In this document: one piece after another, positions 26,548 through 36,101 of the stretch
Position numbering within the stretch: position 1 is the first letter of the stretch
Layout: the number at the start of each line of letters is the position of its first letter
Source: JALSRD01 sp964476595
GTDB taxonomy: Bacteria; Desulfobacterota; Desulfobacteria; Desulfobacterales; JALSRD01
DNA: 64,000 bases
Assembly (NCBI GenBank): GCA_964476595.1
Contig: CAYZCL010000090.1
Span: 1 to 64,000, forward strand
Reading direction: 5' to 3'
Notes under the pieces: model-generated
The model's input: only the letters and a program-made list of their open reading frames with translations
Databases searched by the model: none
Told to the model about the DNA's origin: nothing
Made by a program: the position numbers and the translations under genes

Positions 26548-28131
26548 ATGGGAAAACCGATGATCACCCTCCTCGACTACGGCGCCGGAAACGTGCGCAG
26601 CGTGATAAACGCCCTGGAGAAGCTGGGCGAACGGGTCCACGTCGTACGGACGCCCGACGACATCCTGAGCGCCGAGAAACTGGTCTTTCCGGGGGTGGGT
26701 GCCTTCGGCAGCATGATGCACGAACTCCATGCGCGCGGGTTCGTCGATCCCCTGAAGCGCTACCTGGCCGCCGACCGTCCCTTCCTGGGCATCTGCCTGG
26801 GGCTGCAGGCGCTGTTCGCCGGCAGCCAGGAGGCCCCGGGCGTGCCGGGACTGGGCGTCATCGCGGGCACGGTACGGCGCTTCGACATCGACCGGGCCGT
26901 GCCCCACATGGGATGGAACGGGCTGCGCGCCCACCAGCCGTCGCGTCTCTTCGGCGGCCTGCGCGGCGACGAGAAGTTCTACTTCGTGCACTCCTACCAC
27001 GTGGCCTGTGAAGACGCGTCCGCGGTACTGACCACCACCGACTACGGCTGCCGCTTCGTCAGCGCCGTGCAGCGCGGCAACCTGATCGCCACCCAGTTTC
27101 ACCCGGAAAAAAGCGGCCCGGCCGGGCTGCGCATCCTGGAAAACTTCCTGCGTGACGACAGTCCCCCCGTCCGGCCGGCCCCGGCCGCCGGCCCCACGCG
27201 GCTGGCCCGGCGCATCATCGCCTGCCTAGACGTGCGTACCAACGACCGCGGCGACCTGGTGGTCACCAAGGGCGACCAGTACGACGTGCGCGAAGACGGC
27301 GAGGTGCGCAACCTGGGAAAGCCGGTGGAACTGGCCCGGCGCTACTACGAAGAGGGCGCCGACGAGATTACTTTTCTCAACATCACCGGTTTCCGGGACT
27401 TTCCGCTGCAGGACATGCCCATGCTGGAGGTCCTGCGGCGCACGTCGGAAAACGTCTTCGTCCCGCTGACCATCGGCGGCGGGATCCGGGATTTCACCGA
27501 CCGCAACGGCCGCACCTGGACCGCGTTGGAAGTGGCCGACGCCTATTTCCGCTCGGGCGCCGACAAGATCTCCATCGGCAGCGACGCGGTGCGTATCGTC
27601 GAGCAGGTGCTCGAGCGCGGGCGTCCGTCCGGGGACAGCGCCATCGAAACCATCTCGCGGCGCTACGGCAACCAGGCCGTGGTCATCTCCATCGACCCGC
27701 ACCGGGTGTATGTCCCCTCGGCCGACGCGGTGCCCCACCCCACCATCGAGACCGACATCCCGGGGCCGCGGGGCGAACGTCGCTGCTGGTACCAGTGCAC
27801 CGTCCGCGGCGGCCGCGAGGACCGCGACCTGGACGCCGTCACCCTGGCGCGCGTCTGCGAGCAGCTGGGCGCCGGCGAGATCCTGCTCAACTGCATCGAC
27901 CGCGACGGTACCAACGCCGGTTTCGACATCGAACTGATCAACGCCGTCAAGGGCGCCGTCTCCATCCCGGTGATCGCCTCCAGCGGCGCCGGCTGCGAGG
28001 ACCACTTCCTGGAAGTCTTCACCCGCACCGAAGCCGAAGCGGCCCTGGCAGCCGGCATCTTCCACCGTCGAGAAGTTCCGATAAGCGTTGTTAAACAGTA
28101 CCTTAAAAGAAAAATCGAAATCAGGACCTAA
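26548..28131 (+). CDS. hisHF: Bifunctional imidazole glycerol phosphate synthase HisHF (eukaryotic HIS7 type)
   Basis: 527 residues joining the glutaminase (HisH) and cyclase (HisF) of histidine and purine-linked AICAR synthesis. Residues 1-200 are the class I amidotransferase: LLDYGAGNVRSV, nucleophile Cys83 in GICLGLQALF, and His185/Glu187 in QFHPEKSG. Residues about 220-527 are the barrel: RRIIACLDVR with catalytic Asp228, TIGGGIRDF, and the second catalytic Asp in NCIDRDGTNAGFD. The barrel carries KGDQYDVRE, a long insert (VYVPSADAVPHPTIETDIPG) and CWYQCTVRGGRE, features I know from yeast and plant HIS7 rather than from bacterial HisF. A start at the second ATG (26560) is equally possible. 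No other his gene is nearby. Confidence 0.93.
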   Translation: MGKPMITLLDYGAGNVRSVINALEKLGERVHVVRTPDDILSAEKLVFPGVGAFGSMMHELHARGFVDPLKRYLAADRPFLGICLGLQALFAGSQEAPGVPGLGVIAGTVRRFDIDRAVPHMGWNGLRAHQPSRLFGGLRGDEKFYFVHSYHVACEDASAVLTTTDYGCRFVSAVQRGNLIATQFHPEKSGPAGLRILENFLRDDSPPVRPAPAAGPTRLARRIIACLDVRTNDRGDLVVTKGDQYDVREDGEVRNLGKPVELARRYYEEGADEITFLNITGFRDFPLQDMPMLEVLRRTSENVFVPLTIGGGIRDFTDRNGRTWTALEVADAYFRSGADKISIGSDAVRIVEQVLERGRPSGDSAIETISRRYGNQAVVISIDPHRVYVPSADAVPHPTIETDIPGPRGERRCWYQCTVRGGREDRDLDAVTLARVCEQLGAGEILLNCIDRDGTNAGFDIELINAVKGAVSIPVIASSGAGCEDHFLEVFTRTEAEAALAAGIFHRREVPISVVKQYLKRKIEIRT

Positions 28132-28138
28132 AGAAACC

Positions 28139-28915
28139 ATGTTCACCCAAGCACTGGTCAAACCCCCCTGCAGAAACATGATCCACGGCCTGACCACGGC
28201 CGGCCTGGGAAAACCGGATTACGCCCGCGCCCTGGACCAGCATGCCGCCTACACCCAGGCGCTGCGCGACTGCGGCCTGGAAGTCACCGTGCTGCCGGCC
28301 GACGAGGCCCATCCCGATTCCACCTTCATCGAGGACACCGCTCTGCTGGTGCCGGGGTGCGCCGTCATCACCCGTCCCGGGGCCCCCAGCCGCCGCGGCG
28401 AGACCGCCGCGGTGGAAGCCGCCCTGGCGGCTTTCTTCGACGACATCGCCCGCATCACGGCACCGGGCACGGTGGACGCCGGCGACATCATGGCGGTCGG
28501 GAGCCACTATTTTATCGGCCTGTCGCAGCGCACCAACCGCGAGGGGGCGGCGCAGATGACCGCCATCCTCGAAAAGCACGGGCTGAGTGCCTCCACCGTG
28601 TCCTTGCACGGTTTCCTGCACCTCAAAAGCGGCGTCGCCTACCTTGAAAACGACACCCTGGTGGCGGCCGGGGAGTTCATCGACCACCCGGCTTTCCGCC
28701 GGTTCCGCATCCTGACCGTGGACGACGACGAACGTTACGCCGCCAACTGCCTGTGGGTCAACGGGCGCGTGCTGGTGGCCGAGGGTTTTCCTGCCACCCG
28801 CAGACGCATCGAGCGGGCCGGTTTCGAAACCATCGCACTGGACGTGTCCGAGTTCCGCAAGGTGGACGGCGGGCTCAGCTGCCTGTCGCTGCGCTTCCAG
28901 CCCCCCGGTGCGTAA
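28139..28915 (+). CDS. DDAH-like amidinohydrolase (dimethylargininase / arginine-modifying family)
   Basis: 258 residues, pentein fold. Catalytic triad visible: Glu65 in FIEDTALL, His161 in HGFLHLKSGVAYL, Cys248 in GGLSCLSL. Substrate-binding Asp60 lies in HPDSTF. The pattern and length match dimethylarginine dimethylaminohydrolase, which makes citrulline and dimethylamine; related enzymes hydrolyse arginine or other guanidino substrates. It starts 7 bases after the hisHF stop, so the two form an operon, and the longer open frame into hisHF is not used. Confidence 0.85.
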   Translation: MFTQALVKPPCRNMIHGLTTAGLGKPDYARALDQHAAYTQALRDCGLEVTVLPADEAHPDSTFIEDTALLVPGCAVITRPGAPSRRGETAAVEAALAAFFDDIARITAPGTVDAGDIMAVGSHYFIGLSQRTNREGAAQMTAILEKHGLSASTVSLHGFLHLKSGVAYLENDTLVAAGEFIDHPAFRRFRILTVDDDERYAANCLWVNGRVLVAEGFPATRRRIERAGFETIALDVSEFRKVDGGLSCLSLRFQPPGA

Positions 28916-29289
28916 ACTCGCAGGACGCTGGCGTCCGCCCCGCCGGGGTCCTCTCCCCGCCGTCGGGCGGCTTCTGACGCATTTTGTTATTTCCTGCCGA
29001 TAATCGTCAAAAATCCCGCGGCGCGGCGGCGGGTCCGTCGGGACGAGGTGCCACGCGGGGGGCGGTCCGTCTGCGCCTCAAGCTTTCCCGACACGCCTCG
29101 AAAAAAGTCCTCAATACACCGAAATTTCAATATATATAAAAACGACACCCCTCCCCGGAACCCGCCTGCGGCAGGAGGATGCCGGCCGCCGAAGGCTTAA
29201 TGCGCCAGGGCCGTCCAAGGCGGCACAATTGTTGCTTGACTCTAGGATTGATAACCCGCGCAAGGAGGCGCAAAGACACGGAGATCAGC
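28916..29289. other. Intergenic gap after the amidinohydrolase gene
   Basis: 374 bases. Around 28924-28995 a GC-rich region with arms GCGTC/GACGC followed by ATTTTGTTATTT could be a terminator. The last 25 bases (about 29262-29286) carry the recurring GGCGCAAAGACACGGAG repeat. No gene is supported; the open frame from 29179 lacks similarity and a ribosome site. Confidence 0.4.
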
Positions 29290-31011
29290 ATGGCCGCCGC
29301 CCGCAAAACCGGTTCCCAGCCAAAATCACTGGAGTCGCTGCCCTTCGACTTCTCGACCATCCACGCCCTGCGTCGGTCCATGAACCGCTACCGCACGCTG
29401 TTCGAAAGCGCCGGTGACGCCATCTTCGTCTTCGACTGGGAGGGACAGATCCTGGACGCCAACCGGGTGGCCTGCGAGCGGCTGGGCTACACCTACCGGG
29501 AACTGACCGCCATGCGGCGAAAGGAAATCGAGGGTCCCGACACCGCCATGACGGTTTCCCAGCGCCGCAAGATCCTGCGCGACAAGGGTCATGTCATCTA
29601 CGAGGCCGAGTACCTGCGCAACGACGGCAGCGTGCTGCCCGTGGAGGCCAACTGCCGCCTCATCGAGTACGATTACGAACCGGCCATCCTGACCATCGCC
29701 CGCGACATCAGCGAACGCCTCCGCGCCCAGGAGGAAAAGGCCAAGCTGCAGGCCCAGCTGCGTCAGTCCCAGAAAATGGAATCGCTGGGCACGCTGGCCG
29801 GCGGCATCGCCCACGATTTCAACAACATCCTGACCCCCATCAGCGGACACGCCGAAATCGCGCTGTTCAAGATCGGCAGGGACCACGACGCTGCCAAGAA
29901 CATCAAGGGCATCATCCAGGCCGTGGACCGCGCCCGCGGCCTCGTCCGGCAGGTGCTGTCTTTCAGCCGCCAGGAGAGCGAAGAGAAGCAGCCGCTGCAG
30001 ATGCACACCATTCTGAAGGAGGCCTTGCGCCTGCTGCGGGCGTCGCTGCCCACGACCATCGACATCCAGCAGAACATCGCCCGCTGCGGCGCCGTAATGG
30101 CCAACGCCACCCAGATCCACCAGATCCTCATGAACCTGTGCACCAACGCCGGCCACGCCATGCGCGAAGGGGGCGGCGTCCTGGACGTCAGCCTGTCTGA
30201 GGTCGAGATCCGCGCCGGCGACCTGGCCGACTACCTCGAAATGAAGCCCGGCACCTACGTGCGCCTGACCGTCAGCGACACCGGTCACGGCATGCCCGCC
30301 GAAGTGCTGGAGCGCATCTTCGAGCCGTATTTCACCACCAAGAAAGAAGGCGAGGGCACCGGCATGGGGCTGTCGGTGGTGCACGGCATCGTCAAGGGCC
30401 ACAACGGCGACATCAAAGTCTACAGCGAGCAGGGCAAGGGCACCACCTTTAACGTCTACCTGCCCTGCATCGAGGCCAAGGCCCAGACCGACGATTCGCC
30501 CGTGGCCGACCAGATACCCAAGGGCAGCGGCAACGTCCTGCTGATTGACGACGAGGAGAAGATCATCGAGGTCATGGTGCAGATGCTCGAATACCTCGGC
30601 TACAGCGTGACCTCCTTCACCGACAGCCCCGAGGCCCTCGACAGTTTTCGCAAGAACCCGGACTTCTATGACATCATCATCACCGACATGACCATGCCCG
30701 GCATGACCGGCGACATCCTGGCCCGGCACGTCCACGCCATGCGGCCCGGCCTTCCCATCCTGCTGTGCACGGGCTACAGCCGCAGCGTTTCGCGGGACCA
30801 GGCCAAGGCCCTGGGCATCCAGGAATTCCTTATGAAGCCGCCCACCATCGGCGAACTGGCACGCACCGTTCAACGGGCGCTCAAAGGGGGTGCCCCCCTG
30901 CCGGACGGCGACCACGGAGCCAAAGACGAAAACAGGGCCGGCCGTTACACCGAAGACGCCGGGCGCGTGACTCTCATGCCCGGCGCCGCCGGCAGCCCGC
31001 AGCCCCCTTGA
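29290..31011 (+). CDS. Hybrid sensor histidine kinase (PAS-HisKA-HATPase-receiver)
   Basis: 573 residues, no membrane segment. PAS domain about 31-145 (FESAGDAIFVFDWEGQILDA). H-box GGIAHDFNNILTP with His175. HATPase (N-box LMNLCTNAGHAM, G1 DTGHGMP, G2 GEGTGMGLSVVHG). Receiver about 414-535 (LLIDDEEK, phosphoacceptor Asp466 in ITDMTMPGM, Lys in LMKPP). A low-complexity tail of about 40 residues follows. No output domain. The start at 29290 is favoured by CGGAG 8 bases upstream. It is 35 bases before cardiolipin synthase and may share its transcript. Confidence 0.9.
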   Translation: MAAARKTGSQPKSLESLPFDFSTIHALRRSMNRYRTLFESAGDAIFVFDWEGQILDANRVACERLGYTYRELTAMRRKEIEGPDTAMTVSQRRKILRDKGHVIYEAEYLRNDGSVLPVEANCRLIEYDYEPAILTIARDISERLRAQEEKAKLQAQLRQSQKMESLGTLAGGIAHDFNNILTPISGHAEIALFKIGRDHDAAKNIKGIIQAVDRARGLVRQVLSFSRQESEEKQPLQMHTILKEALRLLRASLPTTIDIQQNIARCGAVMANATQIHQILMNLCTNAGHAMREGGGVLDVSLSEVEIRAGDLADYLEMKPGTYVRLTVSDTGHGMPAEVLERIFEPYFTTKKEGEGTGMGLSVVHGIVKGHNGDIKVYSEQGKGTTFNVYLPCIEAKAQTDDSPVADQIPKGSGNVLLIDDEEKIIEVMVQMLEYLGYSVTSFTDSPEALDSFRKNPDFYDIIITDMTMPGMTGDILARHVHAMRPGLPILLCTGYSRSVSRDQAKALGIQEFLMKPPTIGELARTVQRALKGGAPLPDGDHGAKDENRAGRYTEDAGRVTLMPGAAGSPQPP

Positions 31012-31045
31012 CAGCCGTCCGCCTCCTGTGGGACATTGAGCCATC

Positions 31046-32494
31046 ATGATCCTCGAGTTCCTGCACGCCCACCTCGTCGCACTGATCTCGGTTTTCGCTG
31101 CCTTGCTGCACGTGCTGGGTATCGTCTCCAGTGCCCACGCCCTGATGACGGTGCGCACCTCCCAAGGGGCCATTGCCTGGGCCATGTCCCTGATCACCTT
31201 TCCTTACGCCGCCCTGCCGCTGTACTGGATCTTCGGCCGCAACAAGTTTCAAGGATACGTCAACGCTCGCCGCAAGGGCAACCAGGTGCTCCGCCAGATC
31301 ATCGCCAGCCTGGAAGCCTACACCGAAAAATACTCGGCCACTCTGCGCGGGGCCTCCGGCCGCTACCGCGCCCTGGAGGCGTTGGCGCAGCTGCCGTTCA
31401 CCGGCGCCAACAGCGCCGAACTGCTCATCGACGGCCACGAGACCTTCGGCGCCATCTTTGAAGCCATTCGGGAGGCCAGGCGTTATATTCTTGTGCAATT
31501 CTTCATTATTCACGATGATGAAATCGGTCGTGAGCTGCAAGCTCTGCTGATCGAAAAAGCGCGCCAGGGCGTTTCCGTCTACCTGCTCTACGACGAAGTC
31601 GGCTGCCACAAGCTGCCGCCGGAGTACCGCCAGGCGCTGCGCGATGCCGGCGTGGACGTGCGCCCTTTCAATACCCGCAGGGGTTGGCGCAACCGCTTCC
31701 AGATCAACTTCCGCAATCACCGCAAGATCGTCATCGTGGACGGCCGGGTGGCCTTCGTGGGGGGGCTCAACGTGGGCGACGAGTACATGGGGCGCAGCCC
31801 CCGCTTCGGCCCCTGGCGGGATACCCATGCCCGCTTCCGGGGGCCCTCGGTGACCTGCGTGCAGCTGGCCTTCATGGAGGACTGGTACTGGGCCAGCCAC
31901 GAACTGCCGGAACTCGAGTGGCAGCCCCAGGCCGCCCCGTCTGGCAACCGGCACATCCTGGTGCTGCCCACTGGGCCGGCCGACGAACACGACACCTGCA
32001 GCCTGTTCTTCTGCCACGCCATCCACTCCGCCCGCCGCCGGGTCTGGATCGTCAGCCCGTATTTCGTGCCCGACGAGGCCGTCATCAGTGCGCTCCAGCT
32101 GGCCGCCCTGCGCGGCGTGGACGTGCGTATCATGCTGCCGCTGCGCCCGGACCACCGCCTGGTCTACCTGGCGTCGTTTTCCTACCTGCCCCAGTTCACC
32201 ATGCCCGGCATCCGCTTTTACCGCTACAAGCCCGGCTTCCTCCACCAGAAGGTCATGCTGGTGGACGACGACCTGGCCTCCGTGGGTACCGCCAACCTGG
32301 ACAACCGCTCGCTGAAGCTCAACTTCGAGATCAGCATGGTGGTCAGTGACCGGGGCTTCGCGGGCGACGTGGAAAAGATGCTGGAGACCGATTTCGCCAA
32401 CAGCATCCGCGTCACCATGGCCGACTACCACCGTCGCGGACCGCTGTTCAAACTGGCCGTCAAGGTGGCCCGCCTGCTCTCGCCCCTTCTTTGA
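31046..32494 (+). CDS. cls: Cardiolipin synthase (phospholipase D family)
   Basis: 482 residues. Two N-terminal membrane helices (HLVALISVFAALLHVLGIV and the IAWAMSLITFPYAALPLYW segment) precede two HKD phospholipase-D motifs, FRNHRKIVIVDG and FLHQKVMLVDDD, each followed by the GG/GTANLDNRS region. It condenses phosphatidylglycerol to cardiolipin at the inner membrane. The length is typical of ClsA. Ribosome site is weak. The 312-base gap after it contains the nuo promoter and nothing else evident. Confidence 0.93.
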   Translation: MILEFLHAHLVALISVFAALLHVLGIVSSAHALMTVRTSQGAIAWAMSLITFPYAALPLYWIFGRNKFQGYVNARRKGNQVLRQIIASLEAYTEKYSATLRGASGRYRALEALAQLPFTGANSAELLIDGHETFGAIFEAIREARRYILVQFFIIHDDEIGRELQALLIEKARQGVSVYLLYDEVGCHKLPPEYRQALRDAGVDVRPFNTRRGWRNRFQINFRNHRKIVIVDGRVAFVGGLNVGDEYMGRSPRFGPWRDTHARFRGPSVTCVQLAFMEDWYWASHELPELEWQPQAAPSGNRHILVLPTGPADEHDTCSLFFCHAIHSARRRVWIVSPYFVPDEAVISALQLAALRGVDVRIMLPLRPDHRLVYLASFSYLPQFTMPGIRFYRYKPGFLHQKVMLVDDDLASVGTANLDNRSLKLNFEISMVVSDRGFAGDVEKMLETDFANSIRVTMADYHRRGPLFKLAVKVARLLSPLL

Positions 32495-32705
32495 TCCAAG
32501 CAACGCGTTTCAATCAAGGCGGGGTAGGCACCTCGCTCAGACGGCTCGTCTTTTTCATCCGCCGCCGGCCTGGGCCTTTTTTCCCCGGCTCTCGAATTTC
32601 ACACAGCCGAGGCCTGCCGGCCCTTCGCACACGAACGCATCCGGACAACGAGGGGCGCCCGCAACCCCCACGCCAACCGCTGCCTGCGTACAGTCTATGT
32701 TTGTC

Positions 32706-32735
32706 TTGACAGCACGATCGGCCATCGTCTAATTA
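32706..32735 (+). promoter_or_regulatory. Promoter of the nuo operon
   Basis: TTGACA at 32706-32711, 18 bp, TAATTA at 32730-32735, about 70 bases before nuoA. Confidence 0.6.
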
Positions 32736-32806
32736 AGATGTTTCGTGCCACACAGTAGTGCCCGGCACGGGCTTTGGGTCAACCACAGAAAGCCGGAGTA
32801 GAGACC

Positions 32807-33220
32807 TTGCAATCCGTCACCGCCGTTTCCAGTGCCCTGTCCCCCTGGCAGCCGGGCATCTTCAGCCTGGTGCTCTACGCCCTGGTGGTGCTGGTGGTCA
32901 TCGGCGCCATGATCTTCCTGTCGTCGTGGCTGGGCGAAAAACGGACCGGCGTGGAAAAACAGCGCGCTTACGAGAGCGGGGTCATCCCCACCGGCGCGGC
33001 CCGCCTGCACAACCCGGTCCCCTTCTACATGGTGGCCATCTTTTTCCTGCTCTTCGACGTGGAGGGCGCCTTCATCTTTTCCTGGGCCGTGGCCAGCCGC
33101 GAACTGGGCTGGGCCGGCTGGCTGCAGATGACCTTCTTCATCCTCATCCTGCTCTACGGGCTGGTCTATATCTGGAAAAAAGGAGGGCTCGAGTGGGGGC
33201 CGACCAGCCGAAGAAAATAG
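32807..33220 (+). CDS. nuoA: NADH-quinone oxidoreductase subunit A
   Basis: 137 residues, three membrane helices. Characteristic YESGVIPTGAARLHNPVPFYMVAIFFLLFDVEGAF: the conserved acidic residues of the loop and second helix sit at the quinone cavity. A TTG start at 32807 follows GGAG by 8 bases; another in-frame TTG at 32774 lacks a ribosome site. First gene of the complex I operon. The next gene starts inside its last 28 bases. Confidence 0.92.
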   Translation: MQSVTAVSSALSPWQPGIFSLVLYALVVLVVIGAMIFLSSWLGEKRTGVEKQRAYESGVIPTGAARLHNPVPFYMVAIFFLLFDVEGAFIFSWAVASRELGWAGWLQMTFFILILLYGLVYIWKKGGLEWGPTSRRK

Positions 33221-35571
33221 CCGCCTTCACACGGGCCGTCGACCCGCTGGTCAACTGGGCGCGCTCCCGCAGCCTGTGGCCCATGTTCTTCGGGCTGTCG
33301 TGCTGTTTCGTTGAAGAGGCCACCACCTTCACCTCGCGTTACGACATCGCCCGCTTCGGCGCCGAGGTGCTGCGGCCCTCGCCGCGCCAGGCCGACCTGC
33401 TGATCATCGCCGGCACGGTCTTCAAGAAGATCGCCCCGGTGGTGCTGCGCCTCTACGAACAGATGGCCGAGCCGCGCTGGGTGATCTCCATGGGATCGTG
33501 TGCCAACAGCGGCGGCATGTACGACGTCTACAGCGTGGTGCAGGGCGTCAACCAGATCCTGCCGGTGGACGTCTACATCCCGGGCTGCCCGCCGCGGCCC
33601 GAGGCGGTGTTAAAGGGCCTGACCATGCTGCAGGAGAAAATCGCCTCCGAGCGCCCCGGCGGCCGCATCTTTCACCTGGGCGGCGGCAGCCAGGGCACCG
33701 AAAAGCCGGTGCTGGTGGACGGCCGCACCAAGTCGCGCGACCCCCGCGGGCCGGGCATGCAGGGCATCCCCATCCGGGGCGGCGCCGCCGCGCCGCCCGA
33801 CTTCTTCGAAAACCGTGACCGGCTCATGTGGACGCCGCCGGCCGCCGGAATCGAATTCAACGACACCGAACAAGACCTGGTCCGGCAGTTGACCGACCGT
33901 TTCGGCGACACCGTGCGCCCCCTCTCCCCCACTGCGGACATGCCCACTTTCGAAGTGCCTCCGGCCTCGGTTAAGGCGGTGCTGCGCTACCTCAAGCACG
34001 AGGCCCCCCGGCGTTTCGCGCGCCTGGAGGACCTGACCGCCATCGACGAGACCGCGCGCCGCCGGCGCCCGGACCACGACACCACCCTGGTCTACAGCCT
34101 GCTGTCCTTCGAGCCGGCCGCGCGCGTGCGCCTCAAGGTGCCGCTGCCCGCCGGCCAGGCAGCCGAGAGCATCTGCGACCTGTGGCCCTCGGCCGACTGG
34201 TACGAGCGCGAGGTCTTCGACATGTTCGGGGTCGATTTTACCGGCCACCCCGACCTGCGGCGCATCCTGCTGCCCCACGACTGGGAGGGGCACCCGCTGC
34301 GCAAGGACTACCCGGGACGCGCCACCGAGATGCCGCCCTACACCACCCGCGACGCGGCCGAGCACCAGCCGCTGGACGCCGGCATCCTGCTGGGCGGCGA
34401 GACGGACGAACACGAACTGATCCTCAACGTGGGCCCCCACCACGTGAGCACCCACGGCCTGATCCGTTTCATCCTGGCCCTGCAGGGCGAGGAGATCACC
34501 GACCTGGCCATCGAGATCGGCTACCACCACCGCGGCGCCGAAAAGATCGGCGAACGCCAGCACTGGCACCAGTTCATCCCCTACACCGACCGCGTGGACT
34601 ACCTGGCCGGCGCGGCCAACAACCTGCCCTACGTGCTGGCCGTGGAAAAGCTGGCCGGCATCACCGTGCCCGACCGCGCGCAGTGCATCCGGGTGATGCT
34701 CAGCGAGCTGTTCCGCATCAGCAACCACCTGGTCTACTTCGGCACCTTCGCCCACGACACCGGGGCCATGGCGCCCACCTTCTACACCTTTCGCGAACGT
34801 GAGATGATCATGGACATCGTGGAGATGATCACCGGCGGCCGGCTGCACCCCTCGTGGTTCCGCATCGGGGGCGTGGCCGCCGATCTCCCCGACGGGTGGC
34901 GCGAGGCGGTCAGGGCCTTCACCGACATCTTCCCGGAAAAGCTCGACGACTACGAAGCCCTGATCACGAAAAATGCCATCTTCAGGGCCCGTACCCGGGG
35001 AATCGGCCGCCTCTCGTCCAAAGACGCGGTGGACTGGGGCGTTACCGGCCCCAACCTGCGGGCCTGCGGCCTGGCCTGGGACCTGCGCAAGGCTTTTCCC
35101 TACTCGGGCTACGAGAACTTCGATTTCCAGATCCCGACGGCAGACGGCGGCGACAGCTACGCCCGCTACCAGGTGCGCGTGGCCGAGATGCGCGAGAGCC
35201 TCAGGATCATCGAACAGGCCGCGGAGAACATGCCGCCGGGGCGCTACCGCACCGACGACTATCGTTACTGCCTGCCCCAGCGCGAGGAGATGCTCAACGA
35301 CATCGAGAGCCTGATCCACCATTTCGTCAACGTCAGCCGCGGCCCGACCCTGCCGGCCGGCGAGGCCTACGCCTCCTGCGAAATTCCACGCGGCGAACAG
35401 GGGTACTACGTGGTCAGCGACGGCGGCACCTGCGCCTACCGCCTGCGCATCCGGGCGCCGGGGTTCGCCAACGTGCAGGTGCTGCCGAAAATGGTGCGCG
35501 GATGGTCGCTTTCGGACCTGATCGCCATCATTGGCTCCGTGGACTACATTCTGCCGGACATCGACCGGTGA
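33193..35571 (+). CDS. nuoBCD: Fused NADH-quinone oxidoreductase subunits B, C and D
   Basis: 792 residues in one uninterrupted frame. NuoB part (about 1-165): FFGLSCCFVEE (Cys37, Cys38), MGSCANSGG (Cys103) and YIPGCPPRPEAV (Cys132) bind cluster N2. A linker of about 55 residues follows. NuoC part (about 225-385): ADWYEREVFDMFGVDFTGHP and LLPHDWEGHPLRKDYP. NuoD part (about 400-792): LNVGPHHVSTHGLIRF, the quinone-site loop, IEIGYHHRGAEKIGE, and the tail SVDYILPDIDR. The start is GTG at 33193 with AGGAGG 6 bases upstream. C-D fusion is known from E. coli; adding B makes the whole quinone-reducing core one chain. No stop or frameshift was seen between the parts. Confidence 0.92.
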   Translation: MGADQPKKIAAFTRAVDPLVNWARSRSLWPMFFGLSCCFVEEATTFTSRYDIARFGAEVLRPSPRQADLLIIAGTVFKKIAPVVLRLYEQMAEPRWVISMGSCANSGGMYDVYSVVQGVNQILPVDVYIPGCPPRPEAVLKGLTMLQEKIASERPGGRIFHLGGGSQGTEKPVLVDGRTKSRDPRGPGMQGIPIRGGAAAPPDFFENRDRLMWTPPAAGIEFNDTEQDLVRQLTDRFGDTVRPLSPTADMPTFEVPPASVKAVLRYLKHEAPRRFARLEDLTAIDETARRRRPDHDTTLVYSLLSFEPAARVRLKVPLPAGQAAESICDLWPSADWYEREVFDMFGVDFTGHPDLRRILLPHDWEGHPLRKDYPGRATEMPPYTTRDAAEHQPLDAGILLGGETDEHELILNVGPHHVSTHGLIRFILALQGEEITDLAIEIGYHHRGAEKIGERQHWHQFIPYTDRVDYLAGAANNLPYVLAVEKLAGITVPDRAQCIRVMLSELFRISNHLVYFGTFAHDTGAMAPTFYTFREREMIMDIVEMITGGRLHPSWFRIGGVAADLPDGWREAVRAFTDIFPEKLDDYEALITKNAIFRARTRGIGRLSSKDAVDWGVTGPNLRACGLAWDLRKAFPYSGYENFDFQIPTADGGDSYARYQVRVAEMRESLRIIEQAAENMPPGRYRTDDYRYCLPQREEMLNDIESLIHHFVNVSRGPTLPAGEAYASCEIPRGEQGYYVVSDGGTCAYRLRIRAPGFANVQVLPKMVRGWSLSDLIAIIGSVDYILPDIDR

Positions 35572-35626
35572 TGCGGCACGGGAGCACCCGTGTCGTTCAC
35601 CAGACGTTTTTTTGTATGGTTTAAAC

Positions 35627-36100
35627 ATGTTGCCTGATAACCTTAAAAAAGAACTGGAAGACAGAATCGCGGCCGTTGATCACCCCCGCGAGCTGGTGGT
35701 GGACGTGCTCTTCGCCCTGCAGGCGCACTACGGTTTTGTCACCGACGAGGCCGTCGAGGAGGCCGCCGACCTGCTGGGCATGACGCCCGTGGAAGTCGAC
35801 GAGGTGGCCACCTTCTACACCTTCGTCTATCGACGCCCGGTGGGCAAATACGTCATCCACGTGTGCGACAGCGTGATCTGCTGGCTCGAAGGCGGCCGGA
35901 CCCTGCAGGAGCACCTGTCGCAAAAGCTCGGCATCGCGCCCGGCGAGACCACCGAAGACGGCCTGTTCACCCTGCTGCCGGTGTGCTGCATCGGTTACTG
36001 CGACCGGGCGCCGGCCATACTGATCAACAAAAAGGTCTACGGCCCGCTGACCCCCAAGAAGATCGACCACCTGATAGACGAACTGAGAGAGGCGCCCTGA
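35627..36100 (+). CDS. nuoE: NADH-quinone oxidoreductase subunit E
   Basis: 157 residues, thioredoxin-like [2Fe-2S] protein (cluster N1a). Ligands: C-x4-C in HVCDSVICWL and C-x3-C in CCIGYCDRAP. N-terminal helices (VDVLFALQAHYGFVTDEA) are standard. Start at the ATG 35627, 55 bases after nuoBCD; an open frame upstream overlaps nuoBCD and is not needed. nuoF follows after one base. Confidence 0.93.
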   Translation: MLPDNLKKELEDRIAAVDHPRELVVDVLFALQAHYGFVTDEAVEEAADLLGMTPVEVDEVATFYTFVYRRPVGKYVIHVCDSVICWLEGGRTLQEHLSQKLGIAPGETTEDGLFTLLPVCCIGYCDRAPAILINKKVYGPLTPKKIDHLIDELREAP

Positions 36101-36101
36101 C

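Noticed and set aside
32758..33192. N-terminal extension of the NuoBCD frame over nuoA
   Set aside because: It translates nuoA in the wrong frame; the GTG at 33193 with AGGAGG is the natural start.
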